A stretch of 64,000 nt of DNA from Aspidapion aeneum (GCA_963576565.1 OY755038.1:17120087-17184086); one strand, 5' to 3'. Numbered from the stretch's first letter, positions 23,801 to 31,296 are shown. Notes: a model not told the origin generated them from the letters alone. Made by a program: numbers and translations.

Positions 23801-25517
23801 GACGTAAGCAAGGCACCGCCTACCGCTAAAAGATTCGAGTTAATAGGCAATCCTGTGTGTTTATAATCGTTGCACGCAGCGTTCATATCGGCATTTTATT
23901 AATTAACGGGCGCGAGTATTCGCCCTAAAGATATTCCCAACTAAGGGATATTAAAATATTGTTAAAAAAATTTCAATAAATATTCATTTAACATAATAAA
24001 AAATGGTTGAAAAATTCCATAAAATAATTTTTTGAGTAAAAAAATGTAAAAATGTGGTCATTTTATTTAGTTTTTGATATTCCTTAATAAAATACAAAAA
24101 ATGTATATATTTTATTTAAAAAAAATGTTTAAAAGTTATAATATTTTGGCATAATGAGCAATTTTTATTTGGAAAAGAAATGTCCAGGTCAGTATTTAAC
24201 TTTTTTATTTTAAATAACTTATGTCAAACAATACACCTTCTGTCAAAAATGTAACAGTCATTGTTTTCCTCAAAAGAAGTGTCCGTGAACATGTAGTAGT
24301 AGTAGTAGTAGTAGTATATTTTTATTACAAAGTATTTATATATATGTGTATATATACCTGAGTCGTCAAATTCATTTAGGAAGCAACTTAAAAATATTAA
24401 CATTAGTCACCAACATAAAATAAAATAAATAAAAATAAAATAAAGTAAAATCAAATGTATCACAATGTACACAAAGTAGATAAATAACACAAAATTAGTA
24501 AATGACACTAGTTTCACAAATATTTAAGCACAAAAGATTCACAAAATCATAAAAAATATACAAAAGTTAGGATTTTTGTTTAAAAGTTTATCTAAAATTA
24601 AAGAAATCTTTTATTGTGTACGGTTCAATTTTACAAATATGGGCAAAACAAGCTTTTTTAAACCGTTTTATACTATCTATATCTTTAATTTTGTCTGGCA
24701 AAGAGTTATAAAATTTTAAACAGGTATAGAAAGGAGCTTTTTCTGTTACGGCTAGCCTGTGCTTTGGAAGGTTATAATTGTTCTTTTGATGTTTAGTAGG
24801 ATAATTATGGTTAGGTTTTAAGTGTTCAAACTTTTCGGTGTTTTTGCGTAGGTAAATTACACATTGATAGATTACTACTGTACTTACTGTAAGTAGGTTA
24901 TTTGGTTTAAAAAGCCCTCTGCAACTCTCTCGTTGTTTTCGAGACCACATTATCCGCAAGACCCTCTTTTGCTGCACAAATACGCTCTCAATTCGACTAC
25001 TGCTGCCCCAAAGCAGTATACCATATTTTAACCGTGAGTAAAACAATCCGTAATAAATAGACATTAATATTTTTTTGTCATTGATATGTTTGGAAATCAC
25101 ACGGATTGCATAGGTAGCTTTGCTTAGTTTGCCACAGAGTACCTTAATGTGTTCATGGTAGTTCAGTAGAGAGTCGACTGTGACTCCCAGGAGCTCCACC
25201 GTCTGTGAGACTTGTATGTTTTGATTTTGAAACTGTATTGATTCGCTAATATCTACGTTTAAGTTATTAAAAGTTATTATGCTGGTTTTATTTACATTTA
25301 AAAGTAGTTGGTTTTTTTGTAACCAATTTTTTGTCATACCTAATAATTCTTGGCACTTATTTTCAATATCTTCATTTCATGTGGGTCCGTAAAACTAATG
25401 TTTCACTTTTGACAGATTCCAGACATGTTCCACAATGGCTACAATTCCTGCGGGGATAACATGGTGACGCAGACATCCTCCTACCTTCTCCCGGTCGAAC
25501 CTCGTTCACATTCATAA
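2658..25517 (+). CDS. INO80D: INO80 complex subunit D, C-terminal part, six exons
   Basis: Exons are 2658-2858, 11915-12100, 17027-17252, 17393-17587, 21246-21409 and 25416-25517. All borders are AG/GT and the phases join without a break (0,0,1,1,0), giving 357 codons and a TAA. INO80D is a metazoan-specific accessory subunit of the nuclear INO80 chromatin-remodelling complex. Landmarks are the basic segment EWKERRKKHVAASKKKR, a C/H-rich zinc-binding domain (zf-C3Hc3H type) formed across the first two exons (HCDKPALSLANHCSLH, then FADNTQCSTPVFDIT), a lysine-rich stretch, an acidic segment, and TREEAEELEKAL near the end, which matches the vertebrate TTEEAEELERAL region. The 5' end and the first zinc finger of the family are not in the window. 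The tail after the EEAEELE motif is about 85 residues, far shorter than in vertebrates. KANSL2 shares the zinc-binding fold but not the EEAEELE motif, so INO80D is the better call. Confidence 0.9.
2859..4040. other. INO80D intron, nothing recognised
   Basis: AT-rich intron sequence with no repeat family I could match elsewhere in the window and no credible exon. Confidence 0.5.
4042..4221 (-). other. Possible last exon and 3' UTR of the THAP gene
   Basis: On the - strand a weak acceptor (AAGGTCAG at about 4222) would add a few codons and then an in-frame TGA to the THAP protein. An AATAAA lies within AT-rich sequence near 4045. The pyrimidine tract before the acceptor is poor, and a strong-looking donor (GAAGTAAGT) near 4192 leaves room for another structure. 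Treat this as a guess. Confidence 0.2.
4728..4847 (-). CDS. THAP gene exon 3
   Basis: The acceptor is TTTTTTAG and the donor is ACTTG|GTAAGT. The 120 nt are open in the frame set by exon 2. The sequence SSTLLSSAVDTPKSANI then FDDLIEFPNSL is compositionally normal for a protein, unlike the flanking AT-rich intron. The phase match and strong splice sites are the support; there is no recognised domain. Confidence 0.65.
4728..6867 (-). CDS. THAP-domain protein nested antisense in an INO80D intron
   Basis: Three exons join in phase on the - strand: 6867-6803 (ATG at 6867), 6468-6271 and 4847-4728. The protein starts MPKKCILCDKSDEKW and contains the THAP zinc-finger pattern: C-x2-C (residues 5 and 8), the conserved LW-x-I region, and WACLCSDHF giving the C-x2-H pair. 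A late LVPNALP motif stands where the family has AVPTIF. THAP domains are sequence-specific DNA-binding fingers found in animal transcription regulators and in P-element transposase. After the finger comes a short acidic tail (FDDLIEFPNS). No transposase-like RNase H region is visible, so a small host regulator or a domesticated remnant is more likely than an active transposase. The 3' end is uncertain. Confidence 0.82.
5233..5907. mobile_element. TA-flanked MITE with CAGGGTGTCCC ends
   Basis: A 675-bp element beginning CAGGGTGTCCCATAACTTA and ending with the reverse complement, flanked by TA on both sides. The ends extend as an inverted repeat through the GGGGCCATAG part. The TA target and the CAGGGTGTCCC start are common in Tc1/mariner-related insect MITEs. 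It lies in the intron between THAP exons 3 and 2. A fragment of the same family (right end) is at about 54933-54983. Confidence 0.75.
6271..6468 (-). CDS. THAP gene exon 2
   Basis: The acceptor is TTTTCTAG and the donor is TCTAG|GTAAGG, with 1 nt in and 2 nt out. It encodes the core of the THAP finger, RELWREIIDL ... WACLCSDHFDPQY ... GRHYLVPNALP. Reading on past the donor gives a stop at once, which supports splicing to exon 3. Confidence 0.88.
6803..6867 (-). CDS. THAP gene exon 1
   Basis: The ATG is at 6867-6865. The exon holds 21 codons plus 2 nt and the donor is CACCG|GTAAGT. It encodes the first two zinc-binding cysteines (CILC). The joined codon with exon 2 gives ...FHRFPTD, a typical THAP sequence across the splice. 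Confidence 0.87.
7040..7800. repeat. Degenerate array around the motif CGCAAAAACGGTAAGTC
   Basis: The motif or a close variant recurs near 7063, 7203, 7352 (one orientation) and near 7460, 7585 and 7738 (the other), with a further variant near 8105. The sequences between also resemble each other (CTCTACAATG, GTAGACCTATAG). It looks like an old mixed-orientation satellite or nested foldbacks, just upstream of the THAP start. Confidence 0.5.
8574..8758 (+). mobile_element. Pogo/Tigger-like MITE, copy 1
   Basis: 185 bp starting CAGTCGAACCTCTCTAAC and ending GGTTCGACTG, with TA on each side. The inside is made of repeated CTATAACTCGAAC words in both directions. This end sequence and the TA target are typical of pogo-group (Tc1/mariner superfamily) elements. 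Confidence 0.8.
9789..10082 (+). mobile_element. MITE with TAGTCCTTGCCATA ends, copy 1
   Basis: About 294 bp with inverted repeats of about 34 bp (TAGTCCTTGCCATRsGCAG through ACTTTTGTGAC), placed at a TA. A second, diverged copy lies at 48000-48271 in the reverse direction, matching over the whole interior. Confidence 0.75.
10183..10367 (-). mobile_element. Pogo/Tigger-like MITE, copy 2 (inverted)
   Basis: 185 bp, the same length as copy 1, in the opposite orientation (the central AGTGCAGGGACC is the reverse complement of copy 1's GGTCCCTGCACT). TA flanks at 10181-10182 and 10368-10369. Confidence 0.82.
10432..11216 (+). repeat. 270-bp tandem repeat, about 2.9 copies
   Basis: ATTACGAATTTTTGAT recurs at 10442, 10712 and 10982, so the period is exactly 270 bp. 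Units 1 and 2 are almost identical, and unit 3 is clearly diverged in its second half. It lies in the INO80D intron before exon B. There is no reading frame. Confidence 0.92.
11321..11852. mobile_element. Foldback element with 112-bp arms
   Basis: Arms 11321-11432 and 11737-11852 are near-perfect reverse complements (both contain GAGTGTTCTGATATCAT and GCGATGGGCGTATT). About 305 bp lie between, holding a short frame on the - strand (GDRQCSIYFVTLKKK) that I do not recognise. It ends 62 bp before INO80D exon B. Confidence 0.8.
11915..12100 (+). CDS. INO80D: INO80D exon B, zinc-binding domain
   Basis: This exon has 62 codons, phase 0 on both sides, acceptor ACTTTCCAG and donor AGG|GTAAGT. It carries the Cys/His pattern HC...HCSLH...HCTAKF...QC...LCPEH of the zf-C3Hc3H domain and the strongly conserved FADNTQC-PVFDIT block. 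It is GC-rich compared with the flanking intron. A foldback repeat ends about 62 bp upstream of its acceptor. Confidence 0.93.
12277..12709. mobile_element. MITE with GTATAGTTTTTGCAAAGTC ends
   Basis: Inverted ends 12277-12302 and 12683-12709 share TATAGTTTTTGCAAAGTCA and TTGAA. The interior has a GC-rich part (GGCGCGACTCTTTGCGG). No transposase. Confidence 0.65.
12972..16272. repeat. 1.6-kb tandem duplication of nested transposons
   Basis: Unit 1 (12972-14578) and unit 2 (14588-16272) are nearly identical over their length and are joined by a 9-base filler, GGTTCGGTG. Unit 2 has 57 extra bases at about 15377-15433. Each unit holds part of a CAGGGTGT-type MITE, an LTR segment and a piggyBac-like MITE. 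Unit 1 ends inside that MITE. The high identity points to a recent event. Confidence 0.85.
15454..16366 (-). mobile_element. LTR of a retrotransposon, interrupted by a piggyBac-like MITE
   Basis: On the - strand the LTR runs from TGTTACAAATTATT (16366) to CCCGTAACA (15454), so it has TGTTAC...GTAACA ends. It contains a TATA box (TATAAAAGG) followed by TCAGTCAG, an initiator-like start. Directly after it comes TGGTGTCAGAAGTGAGC, placed where a primer-binding site belongs. The MITE insertion (15805-16340) splits it. A truncated second copy is at 13792-14128. No gag or pol frame is left. Confidence 0.7.
15805..16340. mobile_element. piggyBac-like MITE with TTAA target
   Basis: 536 bp with ends CACGTTCGCT...AGCGAACGTG and TTAA on both sides (15801-15804 and 16341-16344). 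Subterminal dyads such as GGTCTATAAGACC and GGTCTATTGGACC are present. The TTAA target and short ends fit the piggyBac superfamily. A copy truncated on its right is at 14133-14578. Confidence 0.82.
16616..16998 (-). mobile_element. tRNA-derived SINE next to an INO80D splice acceptor
   Basis: The - strand starts with a tRNA-like head with box A (TGGCTCAGTGCG, 16977-16988) and box B (GGGTTCGATCCC, 16913-16926), then an unrelated body, and ends in an A-run. It is flanked by a 16-bp duplication AAGTTATGTATTTTTT (16600-16615 and 16999-17014). This is the layout of a polymerase-III SINE moved by a LINE. It is not a working tRNA: the cloverleaf cannot be completed. Confidence 0.85.
17027..17252 (+). 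CDS. INO80D: INO80D exon C, lysine-rich segment
   Basis: The acceptor is TTTTGTAG and the donor is ATAG|GTGAGT. The exon enters in phase 0 and leaves in phase 1. It encodes a basic low-complexity region (TRPQKRSKKKKKPP) that follows the zinc-binding domain, as in the vertebrate protein, and is probably nucleic-acid or nuclear-import related. A SINE target duplication ends 12 bp before the first base of the exon. Confidence 0.9.
17393..17587 (+). CDS. INO80D: INO80D exon D, acidic segment
   Basis: The acceptor is TTTTATAG and the donor is GGCA|GTAAGT, with phase 1 in and phase 1 out. It encodes an acidic stretch rich in Glu and Asp (ELENEIELDEVDSPELEEDI) and ends ...DEFTDFFG. This corresponds to the 'DFDFFEG' region of vertebrate INO80D. 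Confidence 0.9.
17682..17792 (-). repeat. Dispersed retroelement-end repeat, family T
   Basis: Contains ACGACGTTTGGAATAGTAAG and AAGTGTAAACTAAACAATCC, which recur in the window at 1-130, 18371-18432 plus 19806-19912, 39503-39665 and 45660-45815. The phrase CCGAAACGTCGTGT followed by AAATAAATAAAGACAATGG looks like the 3' end of a retroelement, but no coding part remains to name it. Confidence 0.6.
18433..18580 (+). repeat. Dispersed repeat with GCACGGCAGTGCCTCGC, copy 1
   Basis: About 150 bp matching 22507-22640 (GCCGTACCATCTTTTCTT, AAACCTCTACTT, ACTTTGCACAGTCGTAGA). It is the left end of the longer unit in both places and is followed by different sequence. Not coding as far as can be seen. 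Confidence 0.6.
18760..19345 (+). repeat. 142-bp tandem repeat, about 4 copies
   Basis: GAGAGCTGAGCTTT recurs at 18852, 18994, 19136 and 19278, an exact 142-bp period. Units carry AATTTACTTCCCTC and GTAACATTGCCCACTT and differ by scattered changes. Confidence 0.93.
19452..19806. mobile_element. Palindromic MITE with ACATTTCATGTAAAA ends, copy 1
   Basis: The two halves are near reverse complements over about 170 bp each (ACGCGGCATTCCGTAA... and ...TTACGGAATGCCATTTTCG; CTAAACTTGGCTATTACGG and its inverse). A partial second copy is at 22645-22885. Confidence 0.75.
21246..21409 (+). CDS. INO80D: INO80D exon E, EEAEELE motif
   Basis: The acceptor is TTTTTCAG and the donor is CAG|GTAAGT, with phase 1 in and phase 0 out. 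It contains TREEAEELEKALAAV, the best diagnostic match to vertebrate INO80D. The rest (LEKLSLATPGLLDSLLDEH) is a predicted helical leucine-rich stretch. The exon before it is 3.7 kb away across a repeat-filled intron. Confidence 0.92.
21501..22218 (+). mobile_element. Repeat with terminal AGCTCACAC hairpins, copy 1
   Basis: About 718 bp starting TCTGCCAATATATGGGCCCC. Near both ends is a short inverted repeat AGCTCACAC...GTGTGAGCT. Inside are three tandem stretches starting ACTCAATTACCTTTCGTT, the phrase ACCAAATTTCATTAAAATCG and a GACA microsatellite. A second copy in the same direction is at 28031-28776. The superfamily is unknown. Confidence 0.7.
22311..23872. mobile_element. 1.56-kb inverted-repeat element with nested pieces
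   Basis: Ends GCAACGATTATAAACACACA and its reverse complement, flanked by the same 7 bases CACGCAG (22304-22310 and 23873-23879). The interior includes the second copies of the GCACGGCAGTGCC repeat and the ACATTTCATG palindrome, so it is composite. No transposase frame. Confidence 0.6.
24293..25376 (-). mobile_element. 5'-truncated LINE, CR1/L2-like, C-terminal RT region and 3' tail
   Basis: The 249-residue frame at 25337-24588 (open from about 25376) is the C-terminal third of a non-LTR retrotransposon RT: WLQKNQLLLNVNKTSIITF, LLGVTVDSLLNYHEHI, YGILLWGSS, and an ending APFYTCLKFYNSLPDKIKDI. The catalytic Asp motifs are missing because of 5' truncation. After the stop come about 300 bp of 3' UTR and a (TAC)n microsatellite (GTA repeats at 24293-24316 on the + strand), the usual tail of CR1/L2-type elements. 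The frame is intact, so the insertion is fairly young. It sits just before the last INO80D exon. Confidence 0.8.
25416..25517 (+). CDS. INO80D: INO80D terminal coding exon
   Basis: The acceptor CTTTTGACAG is in phase 0. There are 33 codons, then TAA at 25515-25517. The encoded tail begins IPDMFHNGYNSCGDNM; the SGDNM-like motif is also present in vertebrate INO80D. A 5'-truncated LINE fragment ends about 40 bp before the exon. I did not identify the polyadenylation site. Confidence 0.85.
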   Translation: MPDMFHNGYNSCGDNMVTQTSSYLLPVEPRSHS

Positions 25518-25708
25518 TGAAAACTAACTTAGTGCGGTGTTTAGGAGAAAACTTTTTCACATAAAGGTAAATCACAGATCATAGTTAAATGTTGTGGATG
25601 GATGGTTTTTGGCCATTTTTTACTTGAAGTCGAGACAGTGGGTAGGGACCACGTACGTCTTAAATATATCTGTACTGCTAAAGCGTATTAAAACCATTAA
25701 TGGAAAAT

Positions 25709-25806
25709 CACGGTGGATAGAATAGACCGGTGTTCGGACCTTATAAATATATGTCGAATTTTTCACGTCACTAGTGGTCCAGCTGATTTTTGTAAACAAA
25801 ATATAG
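25709..25806 (+). mobile_element. MULE-like foldback MITE, left arm only
   Basis: CACGGTGGATAGAATAGACC through CAGCTGATTTTTGTAAAC, as in the other two copies, then unrelated sequence. The right end is not nearby in the expected orientation. Confidence 0.65.
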
Positions 25807-26936
25807 ATATGGATGATTCTACCAAAAGTGGGCTATATGGATATCATTTTTGGTCATTGCCTTTAAATAACAGTACAGCACAGTAAATAATTTTGTTTTT
25901 TTAAATTTATGTAACTAATTAGCTGTAAGCTAAGAAACATTTATTTTCCAGAATTTTAGGAATTATTGCATAAAAGTTCCAGAGGGATGAGTACCAGAGG
26001 AATGAGTTTTTTAATGGTTTTCCAATTTAAATCAAGATCTATTTAGACTACTTAACTTAAGTTTTATATAAACAAAGTTCCTATACTTACCAGAGGAATG
26101 ATAATTGAAGCGTTCCTTTTTGATTTCTCCGAAAAAAACTAATTTTCTGCCGAAAATAAAAAGATCTCTAACTTAAACCAAACTAAAGTTGACATTATCT
26201 GACACAACTTGTCACCCTCACAAGTAAATTAGATATCCAGGGCTGACTCTTTCTCTAGAAATTAACCGGTTGTATTCACAAATATTGTGTTATTAAAAAT
26301 GGAGCACGTTTCAAATTGTAAAATTTTCTGGAGAAGATGTAAATTCGGATTTTCAAAAATATGACTGAAAACTTAAGTTTTATCAATTTTTTGATAAATA
26401 GTTAAGACTTGGTTAAATATTATTTATTAGGATATTTTTTTCAATTTGAGTTTTTAATATTTGGTTTGGGACTACACCAGAGGAATGAGGTATTTGCTTT
26501 GTAATAAAAAAAATTATAAACTTGCAATTATTTTTATACATTAAACTCAAATGCTCCATAAAGAAAATATTTCGTTTTAAATCTTATTACTAAAACTATG
26601 CTTCATTTGCAGTCTGTGTTTGAAAAATATGCATTCCCGCTCCACAGCACCATTTTTGTAGAATCATCCATATGATATGAACAATGGATGCTGACAATTT
26701 ATCAATTTCGTGATTTGACGTTGTCAAAATTGGGGTTCATTTTTATTTTTGATTTAAATTTAAGAAAATTCTTTGTATTTTGGAACTTTTGGAAGACAAA
26801 GTCATTATCTTGTGTTGACGTAGCCGCTTACTTGGCGTTTTTTTAAACAAATTAAAACCAATTTATCCTAAGGTAACTGCTAATGATTGTTTTTAAGTTT
26901 AGAAAAGAGATGGCGCTGAGAGCAGCACCTGCCTGT

Positions 26937-27491
26937 CACGGTGGATAGAATACACCGGTGTTCGGATCTTATAAATATATGTCGAATTTTCACGTCACTG
27001 GTGGTCCAGCTGATTTTTAGAAACGAAAGTTAGATATGATATGAACAACTAATATTTTTTGATTTTTTTGAAAACTGAGGCAATTTTCGTACTATTTTTT
27101 AGTATATTCTTATAAAATAATATTTTTCAGACATACCAGTCGTTATTTTTTTTAGCCCGCGTCATTTCTCTTTACAACAAAAACTAAAATTCGAAGAAAT
27201 TAATGTGTTCGTTTCAGCTTCAAAAATTATCCGCTGACATACCTCTTTGTTTACTACCCAATAGTCCTCGGTTCACCTTTGATACTAAACGATCACATTC
27301 AGTTTGACTTGTAGTTTAAGTTTTGTGTAATAAAAAATAAAGCGGGCTAAAAAAAAATAACGACATAACGTCTAGAAAATACAAAAATTAGTTTTCAAAA
27401 AATTCAGAAAATATTAGTTGTTCCGTTGTTCATAACAGATCTAACTTTTGTTTACAAAAATCAGCTGGACCACCAGTGACGTGAAAAATTC

Positions 27492-27530
<39 letters not shown>

Positions 27531-27568
27531 TATATAGATCCGAACACCGGTCTATTCTATCCACCGTG
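26937..27568. mobile_element. MULE-like foldback MITE, copy 1 (9-bp TSD)
   Basis: 632 bp with CACGGTGGATAGAATA...TATTCTATCCACCGTG ends. The arms stay similar for more than 200 bp. The flanking duplication CCTGCCTGT is 9 bp and perfect (26928-26936 and 27569-27577). Long arms and a 9-bp duplication are typical of Mutator-like elements. The right arm has an (AT)n run at about 27493-27527. Confidence 0.8.
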
Positions 27569-28030
27569 CCTGCCTGTGTCCTGAATTTATCCAAGCCATA
27601 CATTTGAAATTCAACATGCCGGCACGCTTGTTGTAGTTATTTTTAGAGGCACTTTTTCAGTACAGATATATTTAAGACGTACTCGAAATACCATATAGTC
27701 CAATCATTTTAGATTAATTTTAATGAAGAAGAAATGTTTTGATGTAGTTAAGTAGCCCCTGAGGAGTAGATTATCAACACACTTTCTTGTCCCGCAAATT
27801 TGACATGAAAAGAGTCCACCATCTTGGATTTACATTTTGCCGATTTTTACCTTTAATATGCATTTTTCGAATAAACTAGTGACAACAAAATTTGTAGAGA
27901 ATTTCATTCTCTAGAATTTTTGCGAAATCAATATTTAAAAAAAAATATTTATTGCTAATTATAAGCAAAAAGAGTAAGAAATAAGAAAAGTAAGACAGTT
28001 TATTTAACTTTTGAAGCATTAAAAAAAAAC

Positions 28031-28776
28031 TCTGCCAATCTATGGGCACCTAAGCTCACACTGGGTACTATAGTTATAGTGTATCTACGTGAAAGCTAAT
28101 ATAACTAAAAACTGAAGTATGTTTTATTGAACTCCAGACTCAATTACCTTTCGTTTGATACCACACAAGCCATGTTTTGACTTAAACTCTAATTTTTCAA
28201 ATTTACCCCCACCCTTTTTTTTTAAACTAAAATGTATTTTGTTTAACTCCAGACTCAATTACCTTTCGTTTGATATCACACACGCCATATTTCCACTTAA
28301 ACACTAATTTTTGAAATTTACCCCTCCCCTTTTTTTTAAAATAAACTAAAATGTATTTTGTTTAACTCCAGACTCAATTACCTTTCGTTTGATATCACAC
28401 ACGCCATATTTTTTCATAAACTCTAATTTTTGAAAAGGGTGGGGGTAACCCTTTTATTTGGCTTGTGTTCGGTGGATTTTGTTCATTTTTAAATGGGACC
28501 ATCTCGACCCAAAACCCAGCCTGGGTACCAAATTTCATTAAAATCGGGCAAGCGGTTTTTGAGTTATGCGCGTTGGTCGTTACAGACAGACATACAGACA
28601 CACAGACAGACAGACAGACATACAGACAGACAGACGGCGCAACAAAAAAGTTTCAAAATCATCTGAAACGCAAAGATATATAAATTTTTTTGAAATCGGA
28701 GCAACTTTTTTTTTCTCGAAAAAATTAGGATCACCATAGCTCACACTACTATAGTATAGTATATGTGTGAGCTAAT
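28031..28776 (+). mobile_element. Repeat with terminal AGCTCACAC hairpins, copy 2
   Basis: About 746 bp, collinear with the copy at 21.5 kb. The GACA tract is longer. The right hairpin CTCACACTACTATAGTATAG is identical in both copies. Confidence 0.72.
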
Positions 28777-28943
28777 TACCGGCACATGACACTGGAAACA
28801 CAAAGTTATAGCATCATTTTCAACAATTTTTTGTACGACGTATAGATCACGGACCGGAACTCGCTAAACATATCACCATGATCAAACTATTTAGCTGTTA
28901 GAGGGATATTGCCTATGATATATAGGGTTGTTACAGTATGTGG

Positions 28944-29104
28944 CAGTGGCGTATATAGAAAAAACTTTCGAAGGGGGGGGGGGGGTGAGACCTCATGAGG
29001 CCGTATTTTATGCTTGTATTCATGAAATATGTGGAAAATATCTTACAAAATCTTAGCTTCGGGGGGGGGGGGGGGGGGGGACCTCCTTAGTATATACGCC
29101 ACTG
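28944..29104. mobile_element. hAT-like MITE with two long G-runs
   Basis: 161 bp with CAGTGGCGTATATA...TATATACGCCACTG ends. Flanking 8-mers are GTATGTGG and GTAGGTGG (one mismatch). CAGTGGCGTA ends with 8-bp duplications fit hAT. It has G-runs of 13-14 and about 20 bases. Related pieces are at 38069-38240 and 54418-54537. Confidence 0.72.
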
Positions 29105-29351
29105 GTAGGTGGCTAAACTTTAAAGGTAATTTTAAGAAGAAACGTTCCTATGTAGGCCCGGAAATGCACAGTTTTTAAAAACAGTTTTTCTTAAATATCT
29201 TAATTCTCGTTAGTCCATTTTATTTAAATTTAATAGCGCTGCTAAACATTATTAAGTCCAGTAACGTCCCAGAAGAACCAAACCAACTTTTTTTAAGTTT
29301 TTTGTATTTTTATTCGAATTAAGCAGCCACGACTACAACTTTTTAAAATAT

Positions 29352-30098
29352 ATATCGCAGTAGCTCTAAAAAACTGGAAACGTAAAGTACACGGCATGGG
29401 AATACACCTTATTGACCAATTTACCATATACACACTTCAGTTTGCTGACGACCAAGTAATTGTAGCTAATGATAAAGAAGACATGAAGTATATGAAGAGA
29501 AAGTTAACGGAAGAATACCAAAAGTGGGGGTTAACAGTGACCGTGGACAAGACACAGTACTTATGTATTGGAAACGAATCAAGTGAGTTAGAACTAGACA
29601 ACAGACGAACAATATCTCCTTGCAATAAGTATGTATAATTGGGTGTCACATTTGATAAGACAGGAACAGACTGTAAAGAACTGAAAAAAAGAATAGGTAA
29701 AGTAAAAAAGGTTATTGGAAGAATGTTAAATTTAACATATATGAAACGATGGTAAAAAGCACGCTGTTGTATGTAATAAAGACTTGTCGCGTAACAGAAA
29801 AATACAAAGCAAAAATGGAAAGTGTCGAAATGGATGCAATAAGATCAAGGAGAATATCTAGAATAGAGATCATAAAAGAAAGAATGGGAATCGAGGGAAG
29901 CATAACGGATGACATCACTAAAAGACAACTGATATGGTACGGCCATATACAACGTATGAACGACGAAAGAGTCCTAAACTGAAATGGCAACAGTCAATCC
30001 AAAGATCAATGAGTCAAAAAAACCTGACAGAAGATGATTGTCAGGATCGAAGGAGGTGGAGAATAGGCGTCGGACCACGTAGAAAAACGTTCTAAACC
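29352..30098 (+). pseudogene. Decayed LINE reverse transcriptase fragment with FADD motif
   Basis: The + strand encodes LQFADDQVIVANDKEDM (catalytic box of RT), KWGLTVTVDKTQYLCIG, then after an in-frame TAA at 29636 LGVTFDKTGTD. A shifted frame holds ISRIEIIKERMGIEGS and LIWYGHIQRM, and near the end RRWRIGVGPRRKTF. This C-terminal layout is typical of RTE-like insect LINEs. Stops and frameshifts show it is dead. The fragment lacks the N-terminal endonuclease. Confidence 0.75.
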
Positions 30099-30638
30099 GA
30101 CCTATAGTAGTAGACTACAACTTTTTTGTCCACTTAAGTTGTTTTTTTTTTAATAATTAATAAAACAAAAAGGCGTTCCTGACCGTCATATACGTTGTAC
30201 AAAAAACTTGCTACTAAAAAAATTGGTGAGATTCAAATCCTCAAAACTACTTTGTCTTTTAAACATGCTAGTTTTTCTAGTTATTTTTTTTTTTAATTTA
30301 AAAGTTAGTAAACCTGCGCCCTATTTTATATACTTTTTGCTTATTATTAGCTTATAATATATTGTATTAAAAAATAATTTGATAAAACAAAAATTGTAGA
30401 GAATTAAATTATCTAAAATGTGTCTCCAACCATTGTTTCGAGAAATGCATAATAAAAATGGCGAACACTTTCCATATTATTGAGAGCAAAAAAGTGATTT
30501 CATAAACTACACGTTAACTTTAAAATATTTCTTCAGTAATTTTTTTCTTTTCAAATATTTCAAATGATTGAGAAACCAAAAAATCGCTTTTACCTGTAAA
30601 TCTGGATTATGCTGGAAAAAGAGAGCAATATATAAGTT

Positions 30639-31227
30639 CACGGTGGATAGACTAGACCGGTGTTTGGATCTTATAAATATATGTCGAATTTTCACGACAC
30701 TGGTGGTCCAGCTGATTTTTGTAAACAAAAGTTAGATATGATATGAACAACTAATATTTTTTGATTTTTTTAAAAACTAAGGTAATTTTCGCACTATTTT
30801 TTAGTATATTCTTATAAAATAATATTTTTCAGACATACCAGTCGTTATTTGTTTTAGCTCGCTTCATTTCTCTTTACACAAAAGGTAAAATTCGAAGAAA
30901 ATAATATGTTCGTTTCAAAAATAATCCGCTGACTACATACATACAATAAATGTTTACTTTCCAAGTCCTCGGTTCACCTTTGATACTAAACGATCACATT
31001 CAGTTTGACTTGTAGTTTAAGTATTGTTTAATACAAAATAAAGCGGGCTAAAAAAAAATAACGACAATAAGTCTAGAAAATTATATTTTAGAAGGATGTA
31101 TGTACCAGAAAACAGTGGGAAAATTGCCTTAGTTTTCAAAAAATTCCAAAAAGATTAGTAGTTCCGTTGTTCATATCTAATTTTTGTTTACAAAAATCAG
31201 CTGGACCACCAGTGACGTGAAAAATTC

Positions 31228-31265
<38 letters not shown>

Positions 31266-31296
31266 ATCCGAACACCGGTGTATTCTATCCACCGTG
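30639..31296. mobile_element. MULE-like foldback MITE, copy 2
   Basis: 658 bp with the same ends and interior order as copy 1. An (AT)n run sits at the same place in the right arm (about 31228-31262), so it expanded from a run already in the ancestor. No clear flanking duplication is left. Confidence 0.75.

Larger units (their letters stand above)
25653..27682. repeat. Outer inverted repeat enclosing nested foldbacks
   Basis: GTACGTCTTAAATATATC at 25653-25670 (continuing to 25677) is matched by its exact reverse complement at 27658-27682. Inside are a truncated MULE-like end (25709-25806), a region with four AGAGGAATGA-type words (25978-26490), an inverted pair ATGGATGATTCTAC / GTAGAATCATCCAT (25813 and 26657), and a full foldback element (26937-27568). 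Confidence 0.6.

Noticed and set aside
22304..23879. Seventh member of the M1 MITE family
   Set aside because: It also has 7 repeated flanking bases (CACGCAG), but the ends (GCAACGATTATAAAC) are unrelated to M1 and the interior is composite.
25372..25575. 67-residue frame on the - strand over the last INO80D exon
   Set aside because: It is antisense to the coding exon, and the + strand reading has correct splice sites, phase and stop.
28465..28683. Protein with TDRHTDTQTDRQ repeats (also at 21899-22108)
   Set aside because: The frame is the translation of a GACA microsatellite inside a dispersed repeat that occurs twice in the window.
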